Positions 34,120-46,204 of a stretch of 64,000 nt of DNA are shown here, in pieces; the stretch's first letter is position 1, and each line of letters opens with the position of its first letter. The DNA comes from Salinilacustrithrix flava (lineage in GTDB: Bacteria; Actinomycetota; Acidimicrobiia; Acidimicrobiales; Salinilacustritrichaceae). The position numbers and the translations under genes are program-made. The stretch spans positions 82,501-146,500 of the forward strand of contig JAMYFF010000007.1 of the NCBI GenBank assembly GCA_024128875.1, read 5' to 3'. The notes beneath the pieces are model-generated. The model was not told the DNA's origin and made no database searches. It was given only the letters and a program-made list of their open reading frames with translations.

Positions 34120-35849
34120 ACCCGCAGGGGGTCGACGGACAGGCGCAGCCGCCCCGACGGCCGGTGCACGGCGGCGAGCGAGTCGCACAGCACCTGGTGG
34201 TCGGGGGCCTTGACCCGCCACGCCCCGTCGACGGGACCCTGCACCTGCACCTCCGGCGGGGCCGACTCGACGAGCGCCGCCACGAACGCCTCCCCCGCCT
34301 GGTCGCCGACCTCGGCCAGCGCGATGTGCGGAGGGAACCCCAGCATCTCCCGGCGCTCGTCCTCGACCACGGCGACCCGCTCCGGATCGCCGAGCAGCGC
34401 GGCCCGGCACACCTCGTGCTCGGGTGCCCGGGTCTGGAGCAGCACGCGCCCGCCCTCCCCTCGACCGCCGACGATCCGGGCGGCTCGCGCGACCAGGCCG
34501 AGGGCCTGCTCGGCCGCCCGGTACCGGGGCGCGAACAGCTCCTGGTCCAGATCGAGGAACGCGACGACGTCGGCCCGGCCGACCTGGTGGAGCACGGCCT
34601 CGGTGCCGACGTAGAGGCGGGCGCTGTCGACCTCGGCGGCCGGGGTCTCCGCGGTGACGGCCACGACCCGCTCGCCGCTCAGGGCCTCCAGGTCCTCGAC
34701 CACCCGGTTGACGCCCATGCGGATGACCTTGAGGTCGATGCTGCCGCACGTCGCGCAGATCACGGGTCGGGTCGTCCCGCAGCGCCGGCAGACGAGCTCG
34801 TCACCGGGCTTGGCGACCGCGGCGTGGCAGGCGTCGCAGCGCACGATCTCGCCGCACCCGGCGCAGCCGAGCAGTGCGGCCCGTCCCTTCTGGTTGAGCA
34901 CGCAGAGCACCCGGGCGCCGCTGCGGACGACGTCGACGAGCTGGGGGGAGAACAGGGCGTTGCGGCCCGGAGGCTCCTCGGTGCGGTCCGCCACCACCGT
35001 CGCGGGCCAGCCGGCGCGCTCGGTGGCCCGGTCGGCGCGGACGAGGCGGGCGAACCGCAGCGCCTCGAGGGTGGGCATCGGTGAGGTGAGCACGCAGGGC
35101 ACCCCCCGGCGCCGGGCGCGCTCGACGACGACGTCGCGGGCGTGCCAGGTCGGCGACCGCTCCTCCTGGTGCACCTCGTCGTGCTCGTCGAGGACGACGA
35201 CGGCCGCCAGGTCCGGCACGGGGGCCCACGCTGCGGCCCGGGTCCCGATCACGGTGCAGCCGCCGGCCGCCGCCCGGGCCCACTCGTCCGGGTGGAGGGC
35301 GACGGGCACGCCGGCCCGGCGCAGCCGCACGGCCAGGTGCCGGGCCATCCGGTGCGACGGGCAGATCACCAGCGCGTCGCCGAGCGACGCGGCGCCCTGG
35401 GCGACGGCGGCCAGGTCGGCGGTGGGCGGGAGCCGCAGCACGGTCGGGCCGCCCGACAGCGCGTCGGCCAGGAGCGGGCCGACGACGGGGTCGGCCACCG
35501 CAGCGGCGGGGTGGGTGCGGGCCGGCCGGGCCGGGAGGCCGTCGACGTTGCGCTCGGGGGACGCGGTGCGCAGGAACGGCACCGGCGTCTTGGCCGCCCA
35601 CCGCCACTGCGCCCACCGGGCCAGCTCGATCAGCTCCGCGCTCGGCCCGTGGCCGGACAGCTTGGCCAGCGGCTTCAGGGTCACGCCGGCGGGCGGGTCG
35701 ACGTCGACCTCGGTCACCCAGGCGCCCACCCGGCGGGGGCCGAGCGCGATCCGCACCCGGGAGCCGACCCCCACCCGACCCACCCACGCCTCGGGCACCA
35801 CGTAGTCGAAGGTCTTGGCGATGCCGGTCTGGTCGGGCAGGACGCGCAC
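34116..35849 (-). CDS. priA: PriA-like primosomal protein, helicase motifs lost
   Basis: 577 residues resembling the actinobacterial PriA homologue. The N-terminal DNA-binding domain (VRVLPDQTGIAKTFDYVVPE) and the central zinc region (C-A-G-C, C-D-A-C, C-R-R-C, C-A-T-C) are conserved. The Walker A lysine loop is missing and Walker B has drifted to V-V-L-D-E-H-D-E-V, so it is likely not an ATP-driven helicase, as is known for this branch. GTG at 35849 is the first standard start. An in-frame CTG 84 bases upstream (followed by S-T-D-E-P) could be the true start, since the frame is open to the metK stop. Confidence 0.88.
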   Translation of the reverse strand: MRVLPDQTGIAKTFDYVVPEAWVGRVGVGSRVRIALGPRRVGAWVTEVDVDPPAGVTLKPLAKLSGHGPSAELIELARWAQWRWAAKTPVPFLRTASPERNVDGLPARPARTHPAAAVADPVVGPLLADALSGGPTVLRLPPTADLAAVAQGAASLGDALVICPSHRMARHLAVRLRRAGVPVALHPDEWARAAAGGCTVIGTRAAAWAPVPDLAAVVVLDEHDEVHQEERSPTWHARDVVVERARRRGVPCVLTSPMPTLEALRFARLVRADRATERAGWPATVVADRTEEPPGRNALFSPQLVDVVRSGARVLCVLNQKGRAALLGCAGCGEIVRCDACHAAVAKPGDELVCRRCGTTRPVICATCGSIDLKVIRMGVNRVVEDLEALSGERVVAVTAETPAAEVDSARLYVGTEAVLHQVGRADVVAFLDLDQELFAPRYRAAEQALGLVARAARIVGGRGEGGRVLLQTRAPEHEVCRAALLGDPERVAVVEDERREMLGFPPHIALAEVGDQAGEAFVAALVESAPPEVQVQGPVDGAWRVKAPDHQVLCDSLAAVHRPSGRLRLSVDPLRV

Positions 35850-35951
35850 GACCGTCCCCGCCGGGGCGGGGTCCGGTTCGGTCGGTGGCTCCGGCTCGTC
35901 GCCGCCGAAGAGGGTGGGTTCGTCGGTGCTCAGCGGTGGTGCGGCGCCGGT

Positions 35952-37151
35952 CTAGAGACCGAGCGCCGACTTCACGTCGTCGACGCGGTCGGTGTTCTCC
36001 CACGGGAACTCGCCCTCGGCGCCGGTGCGGCCGAAGTGCCCGTAGGCGGCGGTCTTGCGGTAGATCGGCCGGCGCAGGTCGAGGTCCCGCAGGATCGCGC
36101 CGGGGCGCAGGTCGAACACGTCGCGCACGGCCTGCTCGATGGCGGCCGGGTCGACGTTCTCGGTGCCGAAGGTCTCCACCATGATCGACATCGGGTGGGC
36201 CACGCCGATGGCGTAGGCGACCTGGACCTCGCAGCGGGAGGCGGCGCCGGCGGCCACCAGGTTCTTGGCGACCCAACGGGTGGCGTAGGCCGCGGAGCGG
36301 TCGACCTTGGACGGGTCCTTGCCGGAGAATGCGCCGCCGCCGTGGCGGGCCCAGCCCCCGTAGGTGTCCACGATGATCTTGCGGCCGGTGAGGCCGCAGT
36401 CGGCGTGGGGGCCGCCGAGCTCGAACTTGCCGGTGGGGTTGACCAGCACCCGGAAGTCGTCGCCGGCGAAGGCCTCGGGCAGCGTCGGGCGGATGACGTG
36501 CTCGATCAGGTCGGGCTTGATGAGCGTCTCGGCGTCGTGGCCGGGTGCGTGCTGGGTCGAGATGAGCACCGTGTCGAGGGCCGCCGGGCGCCCGTCGCGG
36601 TAGTCGATGGTGACCTGGGTCTTGGAGTCGGGTCGCAGGTACGGGAGGATCCCGGCCTTGCGGACCTCGGCCAGGCGCTCGGCGAGGCGGTGGGCCAGGT
36701 GGATCGGCGTCGGCATCATCGCGTCGTTCTCGTCGCACGCGTAGCCGAACATCATCCCCTGGTCGCCGGCACCCTGGTCGTCGAGCTCGTCGTCGCGCTC
36801 GCCGGAGCGGGTCTCGAACGCCTTGTCCACGCCCTGGGCGATGTCGGGGCTCTGCGGGTCGATGGTGGTCATCACGCCGCACGTGTTGCCGTCGAAGCCC
36901 ATCGACTCGCGGTCGTAGCCGATGCCGTTGATCGTCTTGCGGACGATGTCGGGGATCTCGACGTAGGCCGTCGTGGTGATCTCACCCGACACGATGGCCA
37001 TGCCCGTGGTGACCATGGTCTCGCACGCGACGCGGGCCATGGGGTCCTCGGCGAGGATCGCGTCGAGGATGGCGTCGGAGATCTGGTCGGCCATCTTGTC
37101 GGGATGGCCCTCCGAGACGGACTCGGAGGTGAAGGTGAAGTCGTTCTTCAT
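35952..37151 (-). CDS. metK: S-adenosylmethionine synthetase
   Basis: Makes SAM from methionine and ATP; 399 residues. Signatures: [13 protein letters not shown] near the start, [12 protein letters not shown], and the loop [16 protein letters not shown]. The ATG at 37151 overlaps the coaBC stop as ATGA. A tandem coaBC-metK-priA order is a standard actinobacterial arrangement. No SAM riboswitch was recognised, as expected for an internal gene of a transcript. Confidence 0.98.
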   Translation of the reverse strand: MKNDFTFTSESVSEGHPDKMADQISDAILDAILAEDPMARVACETMVTTGMAIVSGEITTTAYVEIPDIVRKTINGIGYDRESMGFDGNTCGVMTTIDPQSPDIAQGVDKAFETRSGERDDELDDQGAGDQGMMFGYACDENDAMMPTPIHLAHRLAERLAEVRKAGILPYLRPDSKTQVTIDYRDGRPAALDTVLISTQHAPGHDAETLIKPDLIEHVIRPTLPEAFAGDDFRVLVNPTGKFELGGPHADCGLTGRKIIVDTYGGWARHGGGAFSGKDPSKVDRSAAYATRWVAKNLVAAGAASRCEVQVAYAIGVAHPMSIMVETFGTENVDPAAIEQAVRDVFDLRPGAILRDLDLRRPIYRKTAAYGHFGRTGAEGEFPWENTDRVDDVKSALGL

Positions 37152-38377
37152 GACTGGCTCCCTGGATTCGGGGTGCGGAGGGTGGTGACGGCGTCGAGCA
37201 CCGCCTTGGCGATCCGGCGCTTGTCGGCCCGGGCCACCTCGGTGGCGCCGGTGGCGGACAGCAGCACGACCTCGTTGGTGTCGTGCTCGAAGCCGGCGCC
37301 GGGGGCGGACACGTCGTTGGCGACGATGAGGTCGGCGCCCTTGGCCGACAGCTTGGCCTCGGCGTTGGCGCGCAGGTCGTCGGTCTCGGCGGCGAAGCCG
37401 ACCAGCGTCTGGCCGGCGGGCTTGGCGGCGCCGAGCGCGGCGAGGATGTCGACGGTGGGCTCGAGGACGACCTCGGGGACGCCGCCGGCCTTCTTGATCT
37501 TGCGGTCGGCGGGGTCGACCGGCTTGAAGTCGGCGACGGCGGCGGCCATCACGACGACGTCGCACGTCGGGGACCGCTCGGCGACGGCGGCGTGCATCTC
37601 GTCGGCCGTGTCCACCCGCACGACCTCGACCCCGGCGGCCGGCGGGCGGTCGACGGTGGTGACGAGGGTGACCCGGGCGCCGCGGGAGGCGGCCTCCGCG
37701 GCGACGGCGTAGCCCTGCTTGCCCGACGAGCGGTTGCCGATGAAGCGGACCGGGTCGATGGGCTCGCGGGTGCCGCCGGCGGTGACGAGCACGGCGAGGC
37801 CGGCCAGGTCGGCGGCGGCGCTGGTGCCGGCCAGCACCTTCTCGGCGGCTTCGACGATGGTGGCCGGGTCGGCGAGCCGGCCGGCGCCGGAGTCGCCACC
37901 GGCCAGGCGACCCTCCTCAGGCGGCACGACGTGCACGCCCCGGGTGGCGAGCACCTCGAGGTTCTCCCGCACGGCCGGGTGCTCCCACATCTCGGTGTGC
38001 ATGGCCGGGGCCAGCAGCACCGGCGCGGTGGTGGCGATGAGGGTGGCGCTCAGCAGGTCGGCCGACCGGCCGGTGCGCAGGTCCGAGATCACCCGGGCGG
38101 TGGCCGGGGCGACGATGACCAGGTCGGCGGTCTGGCCGAGGCGGGTGTGGGTGATCGGGCTGCCGTCCGCGCCGTGGTCGATCTCCCACAGCGACGTGCG
38201 GACCGCCTCGGATGCGAGCGTGGACAGCGTGGTCTCCCCGACGAAGTGTCGGGCGCCGTCGGTCATGATCGGTGTGACGTGCGCACCGGCGTCGACCAGG
38301 CGACGGCAGACCTCGACGGCCTTGTAGGCCGCGATCCCGCCGGTCACCCCGAGGACGATGCGCTTCCCGGCGAGCAT
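37148..38377 (-). CDS. coaBC: Bifunctional CoaBC (PPCDC / PPCS)
   Basis: 409 residues catalysing two steps of coenzyme A synthesis. The N-terminal CoaC flavoprotein domain (1-185) has [11 protein letters not shown] and the active-site histidine in I-T-H-T-R-L. The C-terminal CoaB domain has A-A-A-V-A-D-F-K-P and K-I-K-K. The substrate-flap motif, A-C-G-D-x-G-x-G-R in E. coli, reads [10 protein letters not shown], so the flap cysteine is glycine. The ATG at 38377 is 22 bases after rpoZ. Confidence 0.96.
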   Translation of the reverse strand: MLAGKRIVLGVTGGIAAYKAVEVCRRLVDAGAHVTPIMTDGARHFVGETTLSTLASEAVRTSLWEIDHGADGSPITHTRLGQTADLVIVAPATARVISDLRTGRSADLLSATLIATTAPVLLAPAMHTEMWEHPAVRENLEVLATRGVHVVPPEEGRLAGGDSGAGRLADPATIVEAAEKVLAGTSAAADLAGLAVLVTAGGTREPIDPVRFIGNRSSGKQGYAVAAEAASRGARVTLVTTVDRPPAAGVEVVRVDTADEMHAAVAERSPTCDVVVMAAAVADFKPVDPADRKIKKAGGVPEVVLEPTVDILAALGAAKPAGQTLVGFAAETDDLRANAEAKLSAKGADLIVANDVSAPGAGFEHDTNEVVLLSATGATEVARADKRRIAKAVLDAVTTLRTPNPGSQS

Positions 38378-38399
38378 GGGCGGGCCGCGCGCGGAGCGA

Positions 38400-38723
38400 C
38401 TAGTCCTGTTCCTGGGCCGCAGCGATGCGGGCGGCGGCCTCGGCGGCCTCGGCCTCGCGCTTGGCGGCGAGCTCCTCGCCGTAGACCGGCAGGATCTTGT
38501 CGGCGGCGATCTCCTCGAAGGCGATCGAGAGCGGCTTGCGCACCACGGAGGGGACCTGCGGGGGGACCTGGGAGCCCAGGCCGCCGCTGCCCACGGCGTT
38601 GAAGTACGCGTTGATCTGGCGAGCCCGCGTCGAGCCCAGCGTGACGAGACGGAACTTGGAATCCGTGCGATCGAGGAGGTCCTCGATCCGCGGGTTCATC
38701 ATCGTGTCGTGACGACCGGACAT
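38400..38723 (-). CDS. rpoZ: RNA polymerase omega subunit
   Basis: 107 residues, matching actinobacterial omega. The conserved core reads M-N-P-R-I-E-D-L-L-D-R-T-D-S-K-F and A-R-Q-I-N-A-Y-F, then S-I-A-F-E-E-I-A; the end is an alanine/glutamate helix. The ATG at 38723 follows a short gap after gmk and fits the mihF-gmk-rpoZ-coaBC-metK order known from mycobacteria. It stabilises the beta-prime subunit. Confidence 0.96.
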   Translation of the reverse strand: MSGRHDTMMNPRIEDLLDRTDSKFRLVTLGSTRARQINAYFNAVGSGGLGSQVPPQVPSVVRKPLSIAFEEIAADKILPVYGEELAAKREAEAAEAAARIAAAQEQD

Positions 38724-38787
38724 GTTGCCTCCGAGGGGTTGCCGAACGAGCCACGCTAGCAGCGGGCTGCGCCGGCGCAGGAAACCC

Positions 38788-39312
38788 TCAGCCCTCGCGG
38801 TGGGCGTCGATGAGGGCCTCGAGCTCGGCGACGGCGTCGTGGAGCACGTCGTTGACGATGTGGTGCATCCCCAGGCGACGGGCCGCCACCCGCTCCTCGT
38901 CGCCCTTGCGCATCCGGGCCTCGATGCGGTCGGGGCTGTCGCCGCGACCGGTGAGGCGCTGGCGCTGGGCCTCCCGATCGGGGGTGTCGACGAAGACGAG
39001 CAGGGCATCGGGATCCACGGCTCGGATGGCCTCGGCGCCGGCGACGTCGATCTCGAGGAGCACGTCGGTGCCCGGCGGCGGGTCCGGGACGGGGGTGCCC
39101 TGGCGGTAGTCGAGGAAGTCGACCCACTCCAGGAACCCGCCGGCCTCGATGTGGGCGTCGAAGGTCTCGCGGTCGGTGAAGACGTAGGCGTCCTCGGCCT
39201 CGCCCGCCCGGCGCTCGCGGGTGGTCCAGGACCGGCTCAGCCAGATCTCGGGGCGCCGGGTCAGGAGCTGGTCCACGATGGTGCCCTTGCCGACCCCACC
39301 CGGGCCGGACAC
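38788..39312 (-). CDS. gmk: Guanylate kinase (start uncertain)
   Basis: Phosphorylates GMP to GDP. The P-loop G-P-G-G-V-G-K-G-T, the GMP-binding region around [13 protein letters not shown], the Y-V-F and G-x-F-L-E-W segments, and [10 protein letters not shown] are all present. The first standard codon is GTG at 39312, but that removes the first beta strand (L-N-I-V-V) that every guanylate kinase has before its P-loop. A CTG at 39324, overlapping the mIHF stop as CTGA, restores it and may be the real start. I list the standard-codon version as the conservative choice. Confidence 0.93.
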   Translation of the reverse strand: MSGPGGVGKGTIVDQLLTRRPEIWLSRSWTTRERRAGEAEDAYVFTDRETFDAHIEAGGFLEWVDFLDYRQGTPVPDPPPGTDVLLEIDVAGAEAIRAVDPDALLVFVDTPDREAQRQRLTGRGDSPDRIEARMRKGDEERVAARRLGMHHIVNDVLHDAVAELEALIDAHREG

Positions 39313-39320
39313 GACGATGT

Positions 39321-39638
39321 TCAGGACCCGAACTCCTCGAGCAGCTTGCGCTTCTGCTGCTCGCCCAGGCCCCGCACGCGACGGGTCTCGGAGATCTCGA
39401 AGGCCTCCATGGTGCGGCGGGCCTTCACCTTGCCCACGCCGGGGAGCGACTCGAGCACGGCGAGGACCTTCATCTTGCCGATGGTCTCGTTGCCCGGGGC
39501 CTGCTCGAGCAGCTCGGACAGCAGGAGCGAGCCCATCTTCAGGCGTTCCTTCAGCTCGGCTCGGGCCCGGCGGGCCTCGGCGGCCTTGGCCAGCGCCGCC
39601 TGACGCTGCTCCGGGGTGAGAGAGGGGGGCTGGGGCAT
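39321..39638 (-). CDS. mihF: Mycobacterial-type integration host factor (mIHF)
   Basis: A 105-residue nucleoid protein found only in actinobacteria. A basic helical N-terminus ([16 protein letters not shown]) precedes an S13-like helix-two-turns-helix with [14 protein letters not shown], then E-E-F at the end. It bends and supercoils DNA and is essential in mycobacteria. The ATG at 39638 is clear. Its position before gmk and rpoZ matches M. tuberculosis. Confidence 0.95.
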   Translation of the reverse strand: MPQPPSLTPEQRQAALAKAAEARRARAELKERLKMGSLLLSELLEQAPGNETIGKMKVLAVLESLPGVGKVKARRTMEAFEISETRRVRGLGEQQKRKLLEEFGS

Positions 39639-39673
39639 GGCGCGACCCTAGACGACACCCCCCGCTGCACCGC

Positions 39674-40381
39674 TCACGACAGGGCGTCGTCGACCACCGC
39701 TGCGGCGGCGCAGGCCGGGTCCTCGGCGTGGGTGATCGTGCGCCCGAGGACCAGCAGATCCACGCCCGCGGCCAGGGCCTCGCCCGGGGTCGCGGTCCGC
39801 CGTTGGTCGTGGGGATCGTCGCCGGTGGTGCGGATGCCCGTGGTGACCACGAAGATGTCGGGCACGATCGCCCGCACCTCGCCCACGTCGGCGACCGCGC
39901 AGACGAGCCCGTCGCACCCGGCCTCCGCCGCTGCCTCCACCCGCTTGGGAAGGATGTGGGGCGGGGCGGTGTCGTCGGAGGTCAGCACCGTCACGGCCAG
40001 GGCGCGGGGAACGGCGACGCCGGCGGACTCGGCGCCCTCGCGCAGGCCCTCGACACCGGCGCGGAGCATGTCGACGCCGCCGTGGGCGTGGAACGTCACG
40101 TGGGCGACGCCGAGGGAGCCCAGCACCCGCGCCGCCTTGCGCACCGTGGTCGGGATGTCGTGGAGCTTGAGGTCGACGAACACGTCGAGGCCGAGGCCCT
40201 GGAGGGTGCTGACGGCGGCGGGCCCGGCGCTGGAGAACAGCTCGAGGCCGACCTTGAGGGTGCCGAACCACGGTCCGAGCTCCCGGGCTCGCCGACCGGC
40301 CTCCACCAGGTCGTCGGTGTCGAGCGCCAGGCACAGCCGGGCCCGCACCTCCTCGGGTGCCTCGATCTGGATCTGTGTCAA
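39674..40381 (-). CDS. pyrF: Orotidine 5'-phosphate decarboxylase
   Basis: Last step of UMP synthesis; 235 residues. The catalytic motif [11 protein letters not shown] has the K-x-x-D pair typical of OMP decarboxylases. A-L-D-T-D-D and the C-terminal phosphate loop V-V-T-T-G-I-R fit as well, and the length suits the bacterial group I type. The TTG at 40381 has a GGGAGG site seven bases upstream, better than the GTG at 40387. In many actinobacteria pyrF directly follows carB; here a plus-strand gene and pyrD intervene. Confidence 0.95.
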   Translation of the reverse strand: MTQIQIEAPEEVRARLCLALDTDDLVEAGRRARELGPWFGTLKVGLELFSSAGPAAVSTLQGLGLDVFVDLKLHDIPTTVRKAARVLGSLGVAHVTFHAHGGVDMLRAGVEGLREGAESAGVAVPRALAVTVLTSDDTAPPHILPKRVEAAAEAGCDGLVCAVADVGEVRAIVPDIFVVTTGIRTTGDDPHDQRRTATPGEALAAGVDLLVLGRTITHAEDPACAAAAVVDDALS

Positions 40382-40457
40382 CGCCACGCCTCCCTCGTCC
40401 GGCGCCCAGCCTGCCATCCCTCCCGGATCGGCTGCGGCCACGGTGCAACGATGGGAC

Positions 40458-41765
40458 ATGGACGTTCGGCTCGCATCGCTGTCGGAGCGGCTCCGCAACA
40501 GCCTGTTCTTCATCCCGATGGCCTGGGTGGTCCTCGCGGTGCTGCTCGGCGTGGCCGCCGTCGAGCTCGACCAGCGGCTGGTCGAGGGCACGGCCGAGCT
40601 CCCCTTCGGCCTGTCGTCCACGGTCGACAGCGCCCGCGCCATCCTCGGCACGGTCGCGTCGGCGACCATCACCTTCGCCGGCATCGCCTTCTCCATCTCC
40701 CTGCTCGTGATCCAGCTGGCGTCGAGCCAGTACTCGCCTCGGGTCGTGCACGGCCTGCTGCGCGACCCCTTCACCAAGCAGGTCATGGGCGTCGTCATCG
40801 GCACGTTCACCTACTGCCTGGTCGTGCTGCGGGCCGTCCGGGGTCCCCTCGAGGACGACGGGACCCCGGTCATCCCGAGCATCTCGGTGGGGTTCGCGCT
40901 GCTCTTCGGCGTGATCTCGATCCTGGCCATCGTCGCCTTCATCAACCACAGCGCCCACTCCATGGACGTGTCCCGGATCCTCGCCCGGGCGACGTCGGAC
41001 GGCATCGCTGCAGCCAAGGACCTGTGGGACGACGAGCCGCAGACCGGCAGCGACCCCGAGCAGGTACCCGAGGCCCCCGACGACCACCTCCTCGTCACCC
41101 ACGTCAGCGATGGCTGGGTGCGCGACATCGACTACCGCGGCCTCGCCGCCAGCGGGCCGCCGGGGGGCACCGTGCGCGCCGAGATCGAGGTCGGGCGCTA
41201 CGCCGTCGCCGGCACGCCCCTCTGCCGCATCTGGCCGCGTCCCGACGACGAGGACGAGTCGTGCTGGCGGGCCCGCCGGGCCGTCATCACCGGCGACAGC
41301 CGCACCGTCGAGCAGGACGTCGGCTACGCCATCCGCCAGCTGGCCGACGTGGCGCTGCGGGCGCTGTCACCCGGGATCAACGACCCCACCACCGCCCAGG
41401 ACGCCATCTTCCACCTCGGCAGCGTCCTGCGCGAGCTGCTGGCACTGCACCCGCCCCGGCTCGCCACCCCGACGGAGGAGGACCGCCTCCTACTGCGCCC
41501 CGAGCGGCTCGGGCACCGGGACCTCATCGACGTCGCCTTCGACGAGGTGCGCCTGGCCGCCGTCGGGATGCCGACGGTCTGCATCTACCTGCTGGAGATG
41601 CTGCACCTGCTCGACCAGGCCGTCGACGGCGACGAACCGGTGCGGGACGCGCTCCGTCGCCAAGCCGCCCTCATCCGGGCCGGGGTCGACCGCGCCGACC
41701 TGGGGAGCCACGACACCGAACGCATCCGCGACGCCCACGACCGCCGGTTCGGCCCGCAGGTCTGA
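40458..41765 (+). CDS. DUF2254 integral membrane protein
   Basis: 435 residues with four hydrophobic segments in the first 175 (about 18-40, 60-90, 112-132, 145-165), then a soluble C-terminal region. The pattern matches DUF2254: I-T-F-A-G-I-A-F-S-I-S-L-L-V-I-Q-L-A-S-S-Q-Y-S-P-R, and A-L-S-P-G-I-N-D-P-T-T-A later. The function is unknown; a channel or sensor role has been guessed for the family. The ATG at 40458 is 76 bases from the divergent pyrF start. Confidence 0.9.
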   Translation: MDVRLASLSERLRNSLFFIPMAWVVLAVLLGVAAVELDQRLVEGTAELPFGLSSTVDSARAILGTVASATITFAGIAFSISLLVIQLASSQYSPRVVHGLLRDPFTKQVMGVVIGTFTYCLVVLRAVRGPLEDDGTPVIPSISVGFALLFGVISILAIVAFINHSAHSMDVSRILARATSDGIAAAKDLWDDEPQTGSDPEQVPEAPDDHLLVTHVSDGWVRDIDYRGLAASGPPGGTVRAEIEVGRYAVAGTPLCRIWPRPDDEDESCWRARRAVITGDSRTVEQDVGYAIRQLADVALRALSPGINDPTTAQDAIFHLGSVLRELLALHPPRLATPTEEDRLLLRPERLGHRDLIDVAFDEVRLAAVGMPTVCIYLLEMLHLLDQAVDGDEPVRDALRRQAALIRAGVDRADLGSHDTERIRDAHDRRFGPQV

Positions 41766-41770
41766 CCCCA

Positions 41771-41823
41771 CGTTCTGGAGCACCTGGACGACCACCAGCG
41801 GTGCAGCGACGTACCCCAGAACG
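41771..41823. terminator. Nested inverted repeats between convergent genes
   Basis: An outer stem CGTTCTGG (41771-41778) / CCAGAACG (41816-41823) encloses an inner stem GCACC (41780-41784) / GGTGC (41800-41804) and a small TGG-acga-CCA hairpin. It lies in the 70-base gap between DUF2254 and pyrD. There is no T-tract. A bidirectional terminator is the simplest reading. Confidence 0.45.
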
Positions 41824-41835
41824 GGATGGGGTGCG

Positions 41836-42774
41836 TCAGCGGGGGGTGGGCGGGCGGACCGCGCCGGTGAGGTCGGCGACCCGTGCGACGCCGATGCGTC
41901 CGGCGAGGGCGGTGAGCTCGGCGAGGACCTTCGCGACGGTCCGCGGGTCGGCGAAGGTGGCGGTGCCGACCTGCACGGCGGTGGCGCCGGCCCGGAGCAT
42001 CTCGACCGCGTCCTCGCCCGTGGCGATGCCGCCGACCCCGATGACGGGCAGCTCCGGCAGGGCCCGGTGCACGTCGTGGACGATTCGCACCGCGACCGGG
42101 TGGATGGACGGGCCGGACACGCCGCCGCCCCGCTCCCCCGACCCCAGCCGGTAGGCGCCGCTGACCGGGTCGATGGCCATGCCGAGCAGCGTGTTCACGA
42201 GGGTGACGGCCTCGGCGCCGGCGGCGTGCACGGCGGCGGCGACCTCGGCCACCCGGCTGGTGTTGGGGCTGAGCTTGGCCCACCGGGGCAGCCCGGCTGC
42301 GGCCACGGCCTCGACGGTGGCCGCGCTCGCCTCGGGGTCGTGGGCGAGGAGCTCGCCCCCGGCCTCGGTGTTCGGGCACGACAGGTTGATCTCGACGGCG
42401 ACGACCTCGCTGGGGCAGCCGGCGAGCTGCTCGGCGGCACGGCGGTAGTCGTCGATCGAACGTCCCCAGATGGAGGCGACCACCCGGGCGCCGGCATCGA
42501 CCAGCCGCGGCAGCTGCTCGCGCCGCCACGCCTCGACGCCGGGCCCCTGCAGACCGACGGAGTTGATCATCCCGCCATGGGTGCCGTGCGTGCGAAGCGC
42601 CGGGTTGCCGTCCCACGGGTACGCGGCCAGCGACTTCACCACGACCGCGCCGAGCGAGGACAGGTCGACGTAGGCGCCGAGCTCGGTGCCGTGGCCGGCG
42701 GTGCCGGACGCGGTCATCACCGGGTTCGGCAGGGTCACCGACCCGATGGTCGTGGTGAGGTCTATGCCGCTCAT
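41836..42774 (-). CDS. pyrD: Dihydroorotate dehydrogenase, class IB type
   Basis: 312 residues of the cytosolic class-1 fold. The catalytic base is a cysteine in E-I-N-L-S-C-P-N-T, which marks class IA/IB, and the lack of an N-terminal membrane helix excludes class II. Class IB enzymes normally need the iron-sulfur flavoprotein PyrK to pass electrons to NAD+, but no pyrK is adjacent. FMN site elements G-V-G-G-I-A-T-G-E-D-A are present. The ATG at 42774 is chosen over the upstream frame (42834), which lacks similarity. It lies 124 bases after carB, in a gap with alternative hairpins. Confidence 0.94.
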   Translation of the reverse strand: MSGIDLTTTIGSVTLPNPVMTASGTAGHGTELGAYVDLSSLGAVVVKSLAAYPWDGNPALRTHGTHGGMINSVGLQGPGVEAWRREQLPRLVDAGARVVASIWGRSIDDYRRAAEQLAGCPSEVVAVEINLSCPNTEAGGELLAHDPEASAATVEAVAAAGLPRWAKLSPNTSRVAEVAAAVHAAGAEAVTLVNTLLGMAIDPVSGAYRLGSGERGGGVSGPSIHPVAVRIVHDVHRALPELPVIGVGGIATGEDAVEMLRAGATAVQVGTATFADPRTVAKVLAELTALAGRIGVARVADLTGAVRPPTPR

Positions 42775-42850
42775 GCGCGGATCCTCACGCGTGTCCCGAG
42801 CTGCGACCGTGCGCAGGGCGCCAGCCCGGAGCACGCCCCACCGGTGCGGG

Positions 42851-42898
42851 CGGCTCCGTGCAACGGGAGCCGTGGAGGAGCGCAGCGACGAACACGGC

Positions 42899-42900
<2 letters not shown>
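42851..42900 (-). other. Alternative hairpins between carB and pyrD
   Basis: Three arms share one sequence family. GAGCCGTG at 42900-42893 (starting in the carB stop codon) can pair with CACGGCTC at 42874-42867. That second arm overlaps GGCTCC (42871-42866), which can instead pair with CGGAGCCG at 42858-42851. The two hairpins exclude each other. The element also contains gggcggctccgtgc, found in the argR-argG gap. Confidence 0.45.
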
Positions 42901-46203
<3,303 letters not shown>

Positions 46204-46204
<1 letters not shown>

